The notes below the pieces were generated by a model. That model did no database searches. It was not told the DNA's origin and saw nothing but the letters and a program-made list of their open reading frames with translations. A stretch of DNA of 64,000 nucleotides, from positions 124,001 through 188,000 of the forward strand of contig NZ_JACSCY010000006.1 of the NCBI RefSeq assembly GCF_014333615.1, written 5' to 3'. Below, piece by piece: positions 7,450-16,110 of the stretch. Source of the DNA: Hymenobacter citatus. Its GTDB lineage: Bacteria; Bacteroidota; Bacteroidia; Cytophagales; Hymenobacteraceae. Both the position numbers and the translations under genes were made by a program. Positions within the stretch are counted from its first letter, which is position 1. Each line of letters starts with the position of its first letter.

Positions 7450-8751
7450 ATGGCCCTTCCTACCTCTACTGCCGCTGCTGCGCCAGCTGCTACTAGCACT
7501 GCGCAGCAGCGCACGTATCTGTTGCCCTTCATCCTGGTTATCTGCCTATTCTTTCTGTGGGGCATGGCGCATAACCTCGATTCCATCTTGATTCCGCACT
7601 TGAAAAAGGCGTGTCAGCTCAATAATCGGCAGTCGACGCTGGTGGATACGGCTGTATTTCTGGCGTATTTCCTGATGGCTATTCCGGCCGGGGTCTTGTT
7701 GAAGAAGCTAGGGTATAAGTTCAGCATCATTATAGGGCTACTGGCCTTTGCGGGGGGCGCCTTTCTGTTTCTACCGGCCGCCGATGCCCGCTCCTATGGC
7801 CTGTTCCTGACAGCCCTATTCATTATCGGCTGCGGACTAACCATCCTCGAAACGGCTGCCAACCCTTACGCCACTGTGCTGGGGCCACCGGAATCAGCTA
7901 CGAGCCGGCTGAATCTGGCAGCGTCGTTTAATGGGCTGGCGGCGCTGGTAGCGCCCATTATCGGTACTAATCTGATTTTGTCGGGCAAAGAATACACGCC
8001 CGAGCAGCTGGCGGCCATGACCGATGCGGCCCGCACAACCTACCTGAACGCCGAAGCGGCAGCCGTGAAAATGCCCTACCTCGTGCTGGGTTGCATTCTG
8101 GTGGCGGTGGCCGTGCTGTTTTACTTCTCCTCCCTACCCGAAATAAAGGCCGCCGAAAGCGAACCATCGCAAGGCGGTTTCTTTGCTGTGCTGAAGCATC
8201 GGCACCTGACTTGGGCCGTAGTGGCGCAGTTCTTCTATGTAGGGGCACAAGTGTGCGTTACCAGCTTTTTCATCCGGATGGCCAAGCAGGGTGGCGGCCT
8301 CGATGAGAAAACCGCAGGCTACTATCTCGGTTTGTATGGACTCCTATTTATGGGCGGGCGCTTCATCGGCACAGCTTTGCTGAAGTACGTTTCTTCGCCA
8401 CGGTTGCTCTCCATCTACGCCCTTGCAGCCGTGGCCCTGTGCACCGTGGCAGTATTCGGCGACGGCGCCTACGTGATTTACGCATTGGGCGGGCTGGGCT
8501 TCTTCATGAGTATCATGTTCCCCACAATCTTTGCCCTGGGCATTGCCAGCCTCGGCGACGACACCAAGCAAGGCTCCTCTTGGCTGGTAATGTCGATTGT
8601 GGGCGGCGCCATCCTCCCCTACCTCATGGGCACTGTCATCGACCTGCAACAGGATAACACCCAAGCCGGCTACGTGGTGCCGCTGGCATGCTTCCTGGTC
8701 GTGCTGCTATTCAGCCAGTACGGGTATCGGGTGCGGGGGAAGGTGGTGTAG
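7450..8751 (+). CDS. fucP: FucP-type sugar:proton symporter
   Basis: A 433-residue major facilitator protein of the fucose permease (FHS) group. The ATG at 7450 is used; the frame is open upstream but that part does not resemble the family. After an Ala/Thr-rich tail, LLPFILVICLFFLWGMAHNL is the typical first transmembrane helix, where the Asn-Leu-Asp stretch (HNLDSILIPHLKKA) corresponds to the sugar/proton-coupling region of FucP. About 12 hydrophobic helices can be counted, with IIGCGLTILETAANPY (helix 4-5) and MFPTIFALGIASLG as further family motifs. It imports L-fucose or a related sugar and completes the cluster. A convergent terminator (8918-8954) follows. Confidence 0.88.
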   Translation: MALPTSTAAAAPAATSTAQQRTYLLPFILVICLFFLWGMAHNLDSILIPHLKKACQLNNRQSTLVDTAVFLAYFLMAIPAGVLLKKLGYKFSIIIGLLAFAGGAFLFLPAADARSYGLFLTALFIIGCGLTILETAANPYATVLGPPESATSRLNLAASFNGLAALVAPIIGTNLILSGKEYTPEQLAAMTDAARTTYLNAEAAAVKMPYLVLGCILVAVAVLFYFSSLPEIKAAESEPSQGGFFAVLKHRHLTWAVVAQFFYVGAQVCVTSFFIRMAKQGGGLDEKTAGYYLGLYGLLFMGGRFIGTALLKYVSSPRLLSIYALAAVALCTVAVFGDGAYVIYALGGLGFFMSIMFPTIFALGIASLGDDTKQGSSWLVMSIVGGAILPYLMGTVIDLQQDNTQAGYVVPLACFLVVLLFSQYGYRVRGKVV

Positions 8752-8917
8752 CCCCGGCTACCGACGCAATGGGAAAGGCCTTCACTGGATGGAAAAGCTG
8801 TATTCCTTTTTTGCCCTACCCCAATCAACCCTCGATAACAATCCTGGCTTGGTTGAGCATAACACCTAGGGCGCCCCCTTCGCCCCGCTGCAATAGCTTT
8901 TGGAGGTGTTACGATGC

Positions 8918-8954
8918 AAGAAGGCCGAACTGCAACACGCGGTCCGGCCTTCTT
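8918..8954. terminator. Hairpin terminator between convergent genes
   Basis: A perfect 10-bp stem (AAGAAGGCCG at 8918-8927 with CGGCCTTCTT at 8945-8954) lies between the converging fucP and transporter genes. A-rich and T-rich stem ends let it work in both directions, though neither side has a long T-run. Confidence 0.65.
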
Positions 8955-8981
8955 CGTTTCTGTGTACTGCGGTTCGTACGG

Positions 8982-10427
8982 CTATAGCTCCTTGGCAGGC
9001 ATGGCTACGTTGGGGGTAGCGGGTGGCGGACCGGGGAAGGTATCTGTAGTAGCCGGGTCTTCGCGCAGCTTCTTACCGCGCAGCTGGAGCAGGAAAATCA
9101 GCCCCAGGATAAAGAACACGATGAGCGCCAGAATGCTGTAGCGCATATTACCGCCCGTGAGCTGCGAAATGCCACCGAATACCAGCAAACCGATAACAAT
9201 CCCGACCTTCTCTGTCACATCAAAAAAGCTAAAGTAGGCAGCAGAGTTAGGCGTATTTTCAGGAATAATTTTAGAGTATGTGGAGCGTGATAAACTTTGC
9301 ACGGCGCCCATGGTGAGACCAATGACAGCAGCCAGAATAAAAAAGCTAGGACCCTTTTGCACGAAATAGCCAGCAATACAGATCAGCATCCAGATGAATA
9401 CAGCCCAACTGAGCGCCCGCGTATTGCCAATGCGCTCCGAGAGCTTGGCGAACAGGTAGGCCCCAATAATTCCTACAATTTGCAAAAGCAGAATAGTGAT
9501 GATTAAATCCTTGCTCGGTAAGTGCAGCTCTTCATCACCAAATAAGGTAGCCACGTACATCACCGTTTGCACCCCCATATTGTAGGTAAAATAAGCCAGC
9601 AGGAAACGCTTAAGGTTAGGTTGGTGCTTAGTTTCTTCCCATACTTTACCCAACTCCCGAAACCCATTGAGCAGCCAACCGGCATCGGAGGCAGTTCCAG
9701 GCCGACGGCCGGGGTCGGGGGGTAGGGTGAAAAAAGGAATTTGCGCAAAGCCTGCCCACCAGATACCTGTAAGCAGAAAGCTCAGCCGGGTAGCCTCCCC
9801 AGGGCTCAAGCCAAACATCGGCGTACCTGACAGGGTAGGCCCCTGAATCAGCACTAGGCACAGCACCAGCAACAGCACCGACCCAATGTAACCCATAGAA
9901 AATCCGCGGGCCGACAGCGAATCGAATTGTTCCTCAGAGGAAATATCGGGCAAGTAGGAATTATAAAACACAATAGAGCCCGAAAACCCTATAGTAGCCA
10001 GTATAAAAACGAAGACACTGATGGTAAAGGTGTTTGGCTCGAAGAAATATAGCCCTGCGCAGGAAGCAGCCCCGAGGTAGCAAAAGATCTGTAAGAACAG
10101 CTTTTTTCGCCCCGAAAAGTCGGCTAGTGACGTTAGTAGCGGGCTAATGAGCGCGATGATTAGAAAGGCCGCTGATATAGAATAATTTTGCAAAGATGTA
10201 CCCGGAATATGCAAGCCCAGAAACTCGACAGGGGTTTTGCCGCTATCTGTCTTAGTTACCTCCTTTACCATTGAACCCCAGTAGATGGGAAAGATAGACG
10301 AGGTAATAACCAGCGGATACACCGAGTTGGCCCAGTCGTAGAACGTCCAGCCGCGGGTGATGCGCTTGTCGTCTTTAGGTACGCTCTGAAAGCCCGCGTC
10401 GGGGGCAGGGGTAGCGGTAGCACTCAT
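8982..10427 (-). CDS. MFS transporter, UMF1 (Atg22-like) family
   Basis: A 481-residue integral membrane protein. The N-terminal RGWTFYDWANSVYPLVI is the signature of the UMF1 family (relatives of yeast vacuolar Atg22). About 12 hydrophobic segments follow; a polar loop near residue 230 (PPDPGRRPGTASDAG) separates the halves, and SLSRSTYSKIIPEN corresponds to the conserved helix 10-11 loop. The transported compound is unknown for bacterial members; amino acid or lipid-related substrates have been suggested for relatives. The first ATG at 10427 is used. The gene stands alone, 106 bases downstream of the molybdoenzyme maturation genes on the same strand, and may be read through from them. Confidence 0.85.
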   Translation of the reverse strand: MSATATPAPDAGFQSVPKDDKRITRGWTFYDWANSVYPLVITSSIFPIYWGSMVKEVTKTDSGKTPVEFLGLHIPGTSLQNYSISAAFLIIALISPLLTSLADFSGRKKLFLQIFCYLGAASCAGLYFFEPNTFTISVFVFILATIGFSGSIVFYNSYLPDISSEEQFDSLSARGFSMGYIGSVLLLVLCLVLIQGPTLSGTPMFGLSPGEATRLSFLLTGIWWAGFAQIPFFTLPPDPGRRPGTASDAGWLLNGFRELGKVWEETKHQPNLKRFLLAYFTYNMGVQTVMYVATLFGDEELHLPSKDLIITILLLQIVGIIGAYLFAKLSERIGNTRALSWAVFIWMLICIAGYFVQKGPSFFILAAVIGLTMGAVQSLSRSTYSKIIPENTPNSAAYFSFFDVTEKVGIVIGLLVFGGISQLTGGNMRYSILALIVFFILGLIFLLQLRGKKLREDPATTDTFPGPPPATPNVAMPAKEL

Positions 10428-10533
10428 GCAGTCATGGGATTAGGGAGGGAATTTGCGATAGGTTCGGGCAAGATAACGGGATTCCGGCTGCCCGGTTGTT
10501 ATCGTTGGCTCAAACTTACAATATCCCGATCTG

Positions 10534-11178
10534 CTACTCCTTACTGCCCACCAGCGCCGCATAATGCGCCTCTGTGTCCACATCAATTGCCCCGGCCGGA
10601 AACGGTACGGTGGCCACCCACTCCGGGTGCTGGCGCAGTAGCTGCTGGGCGCCGGCCGCGTCGGGTAGGGCTTGCAGCAACGGTAGCACGCTTTCCGCGA
10701 ACAGCACTGGCACGCCGCGTACTGAATTGTACTCTGTTGCCACAATGGGCTGCTGGGTAGCCAGCTGCACTACCACCAGCTGCCGCAGCAGGGTAGGCGT
10801 GATATGAGGCTGGTCGCAGAGCAGCACGAGGATGCTGGTGGGTGCTGGCTGATGCTGTTGCAGTTGCAGTTGCGCTAAACCCGTTTTCAGCGAGGCACCC
10901 ATGCCCGCTTGCCAGGTAGGGCAATGGACTACTCGCACAGGCAAGCCCGTTAGCTCCGGCAGTAGCTCTGCGTGTAAGGCGCCCGTTACCACCACTACCG
11001 GCCCCAGCACTGCTTCTACGGCTGTAGTAGCGGCTCGGCGCAAAAGGCTTTGCCCCTCGTATGGGAGCAGTTGCTTCGGCCTACCCAAGCGCGACGATGA
11101 GCCAGCTGCCAGCAGCAGCACGCCCACTACAGGCAGCGAAGAATCTTGGTTTTCTAACACGTGCGTATAGATAGCCAA
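10534..11178 (-). CDS. MocA-like molybdenum cofactor nucleotidyltransferase
   Basis: A 214-residue NTP-transferase (MobA-like fold). VGVLLLAAGSSSRLGRPKQLL (about residues 18-38) is the nucleotide-binding signature, followed by VVVVTG, WQAGMGASLKTGL and LLCDQPHI (metal-binding Asp), the pattern of MocA, which adds CMP to molybdopterin for xanthine-dehydrogenase-type enzymes. The frame has no ATG ahead of the family domain; a TTG at 11178, five bases after the XdhC stop, is the most likely start, preceded by a purine-rich GGGAGGG stretch; a GTG at 11160 is the alternative. It is the last gene of the molybdoenzyme operon and should make the MCD form of the cofactor. Confidence 0.82.
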   Translation of the reverse strand: MAIYTHVLENQDSSLPVVGVLLLAAGSSSRLGRPKQLLPYEGQSLLRRAATTAVEAVLGPVVVVTGALHAELLPELTGLPVRVVHCPTWQAGMGASLKTGLAQLQLQQHQPAPTSILVLLCDQPHITPTLLRQLVVVQLATQQPIVATEYNSVRGVPVLFAESVLPLLQALPDAAGAQQLLRQHPEWVATVPFPAGAIDVDTEAHYAALVGSKE

Positions 11179-11183
11179 GCCCC

Positions 11184-12380
11184 CTACCCTCCCAATTCAC
11201 ACACCGCCGACACGGCCGCGCTGGCGGCCAGTTCCCCATCGGAAGCAATGCGGGGGTGAATGGGGTGCGGCGAATCGCGCAGGAATCCGGCCGGCCGGCC
11301 CGACAGCACCGCCTGTATTTCGGCCACAATGGACAGGGCAATTTCCTCGGGCGTTTCGCTGCCCAGATTCAGGCCGATGGGGCTGTGCAGGCGTTGTTGC
11401 AGGCGCTGGGCAGCATCGGGCACGTCTTTTTCCAGTTCTTCGAGTAAGCGCAGGTATTTTTTGCGGGGTCCCAGCAGGCCGATGTATGGCGCGGGCGCAT
11501 TCAGCAAATGACGCAGGGCGGCCAGATCGTAATAGTAGTTGTGGGTCATGAGCAGGGCGAAGCTGCCGTCCTGCGGCAGGGTAGGTACCTGGTCTACCGG
11601 CACCACGCGCACCGCTTCGGCCTCGGGGAAGCGTGTGGCCTGCGCCAGGCCGGGGCGGCCGTCTACCACGCGCACACGCCAGCCCAGGGTAGCGGCCATA
11701 CGCACCACTGGTTTCACGTCGTTGCCGGCACCAAAAATGGTGAGGCGCACGGGCGGCCGCAGCAGCTCCAGGCTCACGCGCACCTGCCCTACCTCGGAAG
11801 GGTAGCTGCGGGTAGCGGGCTGGTTGTCGGCTAAGGCTTGGCGGGCGTCGGTCAGGATACGCTCGTACAGCGCCGAGTGGGTAGGCAGGCTGCCTTGTAC
11901 TGCGCCGCTGGCCGTGACCAGCAGCCGCTCCCCTACCATAGCTGGCGCCGTAGAAGGGCCATCCAAGTGGAATACGGTGGCGACTACAGCCGGCTCCTCT
12001 ACCCCTTCCCACCACGTGCGCAGCAGTTCCAACGGGTTGCGGGCATCGTCGAAAGCCAGGGGCTCCAGCAAAATCTGCACAATGCCCTGGCAGCCCAGCG
12101 CCGAGCCAAATTGCAAATCATCGTCGGGGTCGGTAGAGTCGTAGGTGACGACGGTGGGTTGCTGGCGCTGAATGCACTGCCGGGCGCGGCGGCGGGCGTC
12201 GCCTTCCAGGCAGCCGCCGCTGATGGCGCCGGTCAGCTGGCCGTCGGCGGTTACCAGCATACGGGCGCCCGGCCGGCGGTAGGCCGAGCCGGCCAGGTCG
12301 ACCACCGTAGCCAGCGCGCACGGCCGGCCCGCTGCGCGATGCGCGTCGTAGGCAATAAGCAGGCGTTGGAGTTCGGTCAT
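11184..12380 (-). CDS. xdhC: XdhC/PaoD-type molybdoenzyme maturation factor
   Basis: A 398-residue XdhC-family protein, which binds molybdenum cofactor, promotes its sulfuration and inserts it into xanthine-dehydrogenase-type enzymes. The N-terminal XdhC/CoxI domain has CALATVVDLAGSAYRRPGA (about residues 21-39) and AISGGCLEGD; the C-terminal domain is a Rossmann fold beginning LTIFGAGNDVKP with MTHNYYYDL further on. The ATG at 12380 is chosen because upstream codons lie in a hairpin repeat. It sits between the large subunit gene and the MocA-like gene in the same order as E. coli paoC-paoD. Two maturation functions in one operon support a functional MCD-containing enzyme. Confidence 0.88.
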   Translation of the reverse strand: MTELQRLLIAYDAHRAAGRPCALATVVDLAGSAYRRPGARMLVTADGQLTGAISGGCLEGDARRRARQCIQRQQPTVVTYDSTDPDDDLQFGSALGCQGIVQILLEPLAFDDARNPLELLRTWWEGVEEPAVVATVFHLDGPSTAPAMVGERLLVTASGAVQGSLPTHSALYERILTDARQALADNQPATRSYPSEVGQVRVSLELLRPPVRLTIFGAGNDVKPVVRMAATLGWRVRVVDGRPGLAQATRFPEAEAVRVVPVDQVPTLPQDGSFALLMTHNYYYDLAALRHLLNAPAPYIGLLGPRKKYLRLLEELEKDVPDAAQRLQQRLHSPIGLNLGSETPEEIALSIVAEIQAVLSGRPAGFLRDSPHPIHPRIASDGELAASAAVSAVCELGG

Positions 12381-12407
12381 GGGAGTGATGGTAATACTTA
12401 ACAGAAC

Positions 12408-12498
12408 GTCATGCTGAGCTTGCCGAAGCATCTCGCGTGCTGATGTGAGATAGTATCTTTCGTCAGCACGCGAGATTTCTCCCGCTGGTCGAAATGAC
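12408..12498. repeat. Dispersed inverted repeat, family C, copy 1
   Basis: The left end reads GTCATGCTGAGCTTG and the right end CTGGTCGAAATGAC; the inner pairing is CTCGCGTGCTGA with TCAGCACGCGAG around a short centre. The outer arms are of two different subtypes (AGCTTGCCGAAGC and the CAGCGGGAGAAAT type), so this copy is mosaic. It lies in the operon between the molybdopterin subunit gene and xdhC. Confidence 0.8.
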
Positions 12499-12527
12499 GA
12501 GCAACGATGGGCGCGTGCAACGCGCCC

Positions 12528-14903
12528 CTACGCCGAGGTGCGCAGGGCTTCCAGCATTTTGTCGGGCGTCATGGGGAGGCTGCGCAGGCGCTTGCCGGTG
12601 GCATTGTATACGGCGTTGGCCACAGCCGCGGCTACGCCCACAATCCCAATTTCTCCGATACCCTTCACGCCCAGGGCGTTGATGTAGGGGTCTTTTTCCG
12701 GCACAAACTCAATTTGCATATCGGGAATGTCGGCGTTGACGGGGATGTGGTACTCGGCGAGGTTGTGGTTGGTGTAGCGGGCGTAGTTGGGGTCGCGGAA
12801 GGTTTCTTCCATGAGCGCCGAGCCAATGCCAAAAATGGCACCTCCGTAGAGCTGGCTGGTGGCTGTTTTCAGGTTGAGCACCTGCCCTACCCCGTGCACG
12901 CCTACCCAGCGCGTCACCCGGATGGTACCCATGTCCGGATCTACCTCCACCTCGCAAAAGTGAGCACCAAAGGAGTGCATGGAATGGCCTGAGGGCTTCT
13001 TGCCCTCGCCCTTCTCGTTCTTACCACCCGGCTCCTCGGGGCTTCCAGCTGCGCCACCCGCTGCGGCAAAGTGCTTTTCCTCATAGCCAGACCCGTACTT
13101 GCCCATCGCCATGCCCTCTATGTCGGTCATGCCGCTGCGCGAGAGGGCAGCCACCAGGGTTTCGCCTTTTTGTGGGTTCTTTTTCAGGAACATGCGGCCT
13201 AACTCCACCTTCACGTCGGCGGGCTTGGCTTTGTAGAGCGGTGATTTTTTGTCGCCCACGGCCATGTCAATTACCTTTTTCCAGAGGTCTTCGGCTGCGG
13301 CCATAATGGACGACGACACCGTGCCGGCCGCCTGCGAGCCGCCCGAGCCAGGAGCCGTGGGCAAGCGCGTGTCGCCCAGCTCGAAGCGTACTTTTTCGGG
13401 TGGCAGGCCCAGCGCGTCGGCGCCTACCTGCGTCATCACAGTCCAGGTGCCGGTGCCCAGGTCGGTGGCGCCGCTCTGTACCACGGCGTGGCCATCGGCA
13501 AAAAGACGCACGCGGGCCGTGCCCTGGCTGCTGTGTACGGGATAGGTGGCCGTAGCCATGCCCATGCCCACCAACTTTTTGCCGCGGCGGGTCTGGCCGG
13601 GCTTGGGGTTGCGCTTGCTCCACCCAAACAACTCAGCGCCACGCGCATAACACTCTTTCAAGGACTTGCTCGACCAGGGCTTACCGTCGTCGCTGTAGTC
13701 TTTGTCGGCGTAGTTGAGCAGGCGGAATTGCAGCGGGTCCATGTTGAGCTGGTGGGCCAGATCATCCATGGAGCTTTCGAGCGCAAACGAGCCAGGCGCT
13801 TCGCCAGGGGCGCGCATCCATACCGAAGTCATCACGTTGGCGCGGGCCAGCTCGTAGCGGGCCGAGAAGTTCGGGCACGCATACAGCATGTTCACCACCT
13901 TGCTGTTCGACTCGGCGTAGTTGTCCCAGGGCGAAGTGGTCGATTTTTTCTCGTGCATCATCGCTACCAGTTTCCCTTCCTGGGTAGCCCCTATTTTCAG
14001 GGTCTGCTCCTGGTCCTCGCGGTGGCCTACCGAGGTATACATCTGGGGGCGCGTGAGCACCAGCCGCAGCGGCCGGTTCACGGCGCGGGCTGCCAATACC
14101 GTCAGGATGGTATGGGGCCAGAACGAGCCTTTGCACCCAAAGCCGCCACCCAAATGATGCGTTACGATGCGGATCTGGTCGCGCGGAATGCCCAATAGAT
14201 TTGCCAAGGAGCCCTGGCTCATCGTGATATTCTGGGTCGATTCGTAGACCGTCAGCCGGTCGTTGCCTTCCCACACGGCGGTGGTGGCGGCGGGCTCCAT
14301 GGGGTTGTGGTGATTGATGGCGTGCACATAGGTAGCCTCGTGCTTCACCGCCGCGCTGGCGTAGGCTTGCTCGGGGTTGCCGCGCACCTTATGCCCGTCG
14401 GTCTTGCCGTTCTGAATCTTCTGCGGGTCAAACAGATCGGCCTTCGGGTCATGGTAGGAGTCGATGGGCTTTTCCACTTGGTACGACACCTTGATGAGGG
14501 CCGCCGCCTGGGTGGCGCGCTCCAGCGTGTCGGCCACGACCACCGCCACCGGCTCGCCGGCGTAGTGAATCTCAGCGTCCTGCATAGGCAGGTAGGACTG
14601 GGCCGCCTGCCACTTCTTTTCCTCCTTCAGAGTGCTGGGCACTTTGGCTGGCTTCGGAATATTCTGGTACGTGAAAATGCTGATAACGCCGGGCTCTTTG
14701 GCCGCCGCCGCGGTATCGATGCTGGTTATTTTACCCTTGGCTATATCGCTGGTTTTCAGCACGCCGTGCACCAGGCCGTTCACCGGATACTCAGCCGAGT
14801 AGCGGGCGGCGCCCATCACCTTTGCCCGACCATCTACGCGGTCCATGGGCTTGCCTACTACATTGGTGGGCGGCAGGGTAGGTTCAAAGAAATTGGTTTC
14901 CAT
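12528..14903 (-). CDS. Molybdopterin-binding subunit of a Pao/Xdh-type aldehyde oxidoreductase
   Basis: A 791-residue large subunit of the xanthine oxidase family, closest in layout to periplasmic aldehyde oxidoreductase PaoC. It begins with the aldehyde oxidase a/b-hammerhead domain (KPMDRVDGRAKVMGAARYS), then the cofactor domain with HHLGGGFGCKG, MRAPGEAPG and SGATDLGTGTWT, and ends with GVKGIGEIG where Glu751 is the expected catalytic base. A Gly/Glu/Lys-rich low-complexity stretch (near residues 600-630, including PGGKNEKGEGKKP) interrupts the second cofactor domain and is likely a surface loop. It has no signal peptide of its own, which fits export in complex with the Tat-targeted iron-sulfur subunit. 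Substrate is probably an aldehyde or aromatic aldehyde, by analogy. Confidence 0.88.
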   Translation of the reverse strand: METNFFEPTLPPTNVVGKPMDRVDGRAKVMGAARYSAEYPVNGLVHGVLKTSDIAKGKITSIDTAAAAKEPGVISIFTYQNIPKPAKVPSTLKEEKKWQAAQSYLPMQDAEIHYAGEPVAVVVADTLERATQAAALIKVSYQVEKPIDSYHDPKADLFDPQKIQNGKTDGHKVRGNPEQAYASAAVKHEATYVHAINHHNPMEPAATTAVWEGNDRLTVYESTQNITMSQGSLANLLGIPRDQIRIVTHHLGGGFGCKGSFWPHTILTVLAARAVNRPLRLVLTRPQMYTSVGHREDQEQTLKIGATQEGKLVAMMHEKKSTTSPWDNYAESNSKVVNMLYACPNFSARYELARANVMTSVWMRAPGEAPGSFALESSMDDLAHQLNMDPLQFRLLNYADKDYSDDGKPWSSKSLKECYARGAELFGWSKRNPKPGQTRRGKKLVGMGMATATYPVHSSQGTARVRLFADGHAVVQSGATDLGTGTWTVMTQVGADALGLPPEKVRFELGDTRLPTAPGSGGSQAAGTVSSSIMAAAEDLWKKVIDMAVGDKKSPLYKAKPADVKVELGRMFLKKNPQKGETLVAALSRSGMTDIEGMAMGKYGSGYEEKHFAAAGGAAGSPEEPGGKNEKGEGKKPSGHSMHSFGAHFCEVEVDPDMGTIRVTRWVGVHGVGQVLNLKTATSQLYGGAIFGIGSALMEETFRDPNYARYTNHNLAEYHIPVNADIPDMQIEFVPEKDPYINALGVKGIGEIGIVGVAAAVANAVYNATGKRLRSLPMTPDKMLEALRTSA

Positions 14904-15000
14904 ATCGGTAGAGGCGCCTTGCAGGCACCCGTTTATCGTTGCTGATGTGTGGTTATCATTTCGCGTCTATCGGTAACTTACTGATGATTAGAATTACTCA

Positions 15001-15096
15001 CGAGCGAGATTCCTCGACAAGTTCGGAATGACGTTCTTTCATCAGCAAGCGAGATTTCTCCTCTTTGCTTAATGCGCAACATGGTCGAAATGACGT
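15001..15096. repeat. Dispersed inverted repeat, family C, degenerate copy
   Basis: Pieces of the family C sequence (CGAGCGAGATTCCTCGACAA, GAATGACGTTCT, CAAGCGAGATTTCTCC, GGTCGAAATGACGTTCTG) appear in order, but pairing is broken by a TTGCTTAATGCGCAAC insertion. It fills most of the 217-base gap between the large and FAD subunit genes. Confidence 0.65.
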
Positions 15097-15120
15097 TCTG
15101 CGGTAATCTAATCAGGCTTT

Positions 15121-16110
15121 CTACCCCTTGGCGGCTACCTCCATGAGGGCGCGCACCAGCGTGTTCTGCACCATGTCTATCTTGAAAGCATTGTGCTCGT
15201 AGGGCTGCGCACCGCGCACCGCTGCGGCAGCAGCAGCCCGGAAAGTAGCCTCGTTGGCGGGCTTGCCTACTAGCATCTGCTCGGCCTCTTTCGAGCGCCA
15301 GGGCTGGGCCCCTACCCCGCCCAGTGCCACCCGCGCCGAGCGGATGGTACCGCCCTGCACATCGAGGCCTACGGCGGCCGAGGTTAAGGCGTAGGCGTAG
15401 CTGGCCCGGTCGCGGTTCTTCAGGTACAGCGAGTTGCGGGCGTGCTCGGCCTTAGGCACCGTCACGGCTACAATCAACTCGTCGGGCTCCAACACGTTTT
15501 CGATGTGGGGCGTTTTGCCGGGTAGGCGGTAAAACTCAGTGATGGGCACGCGGCGCTGTTTGCCCTTGGCGTTTTCCAATGTCAGCACAGCATCCAGGGC
15601 AATGAGGGCCACCGACAAGTCGCCGGGGTAACTGGTGGCAATGCAGGCATCGGAAGTGCCCAGGATGGCCAGGTTACGGTTGTCGCCTTCTTTGGCAGGG
15701 CAGCCGGTGCCGGGCTCGCGCTTGTTGCACGGAAAGGCCGTGTCGCGGAAGTAGGGGCAGCGGGTGCGTTGCAACACGTTGCCGCCGATGCTGGCCATAT
15801 TGCGCAGCTGCGCCGACGCCGCCAGCAGCAACGACTGTGAAATGGCCGGGTACTGCTCCATCACCAGCTTGTGCTCGCCCACGTCGCTCATGCGCTCCAG
15901 GGCGCCAATGCGTAGGCCGTCGTTGCTTTGTTCGATGCCCTTGAAGGGCAGCATGTTCACATCAATCAGCTGGTCGTGGTTTTCCACGTTCAGCTTCATC
16001 AGGTCGATGAGGGTGGTGCCCCCGGCAATAAACGCCGACGATTTATCGTCGCGCTTGGCCCCGGTGGCTTCTTTGGCCTTGGTGGCCTGGAGGTAGGAAA
16101 AGTTATGCAT
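15121..16110 (-). CDS. FAD-binding subunit of Pao/Xdh-type oxidoreductase with extra 4-Cys cluster site
   Basis: A 329-residue medium subunit of the xanthine dehydrogenase family. FAD-binding motifs are FIAGGTTLIDLMK (28-40) and SIGGNVLQRTRC (107-118). Four cysteines at 118, 128, 137 and 156 form a Cys-rich insertion (CPYFRDTAFPCNKREPGTGC), matching the additional 4Fe-4S site known from PaoB-type subunits and absent from standard XdhB. The C-terminal CO dehydrogenase flavoprotein domain follows. The ATG at 16110 is used; the frame continues upstream into a repeat. It passes electrons between the molybdenum site and the 2Fe-2S clusters via FAD. Confidence 0.88.
   Translation of the reverse strand: MHNFSYLQATKAKEATGAKRDDKSSAFIAGGTTLIDLMKLNVENHDQLIDVNMLPFKGIEQSNDGLRIGALERMSDVGEHKLVMEQYPAISQSLLLAASAQLRNMASIGGNVLQRTRCPYFRDTAFPCNKREPGTGCPAKEGDNRNLAILGTSDACIATSYPGDLSVALIALDAVLTLENAKGKQRRVPITEFYRLPGKTPHIENVLEPDELIVAVTVPKAEHARNSLYLKNRDRASYAYALTSAAVGLDVQGGTIRSARVALGGVGAQPWRSKEAEQMLVGKPANEATFRAAAAAAVRGAQPYEHNAFKIDMVQNTLVRALMEVAAKG

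Noticed and set aside
13488-14198. A 236-codon plus-strand frame within the molybdopterin subunit gene
   Set aside because: Opposite strand to a strongly supported gene; composition typical of an antisense shadow.
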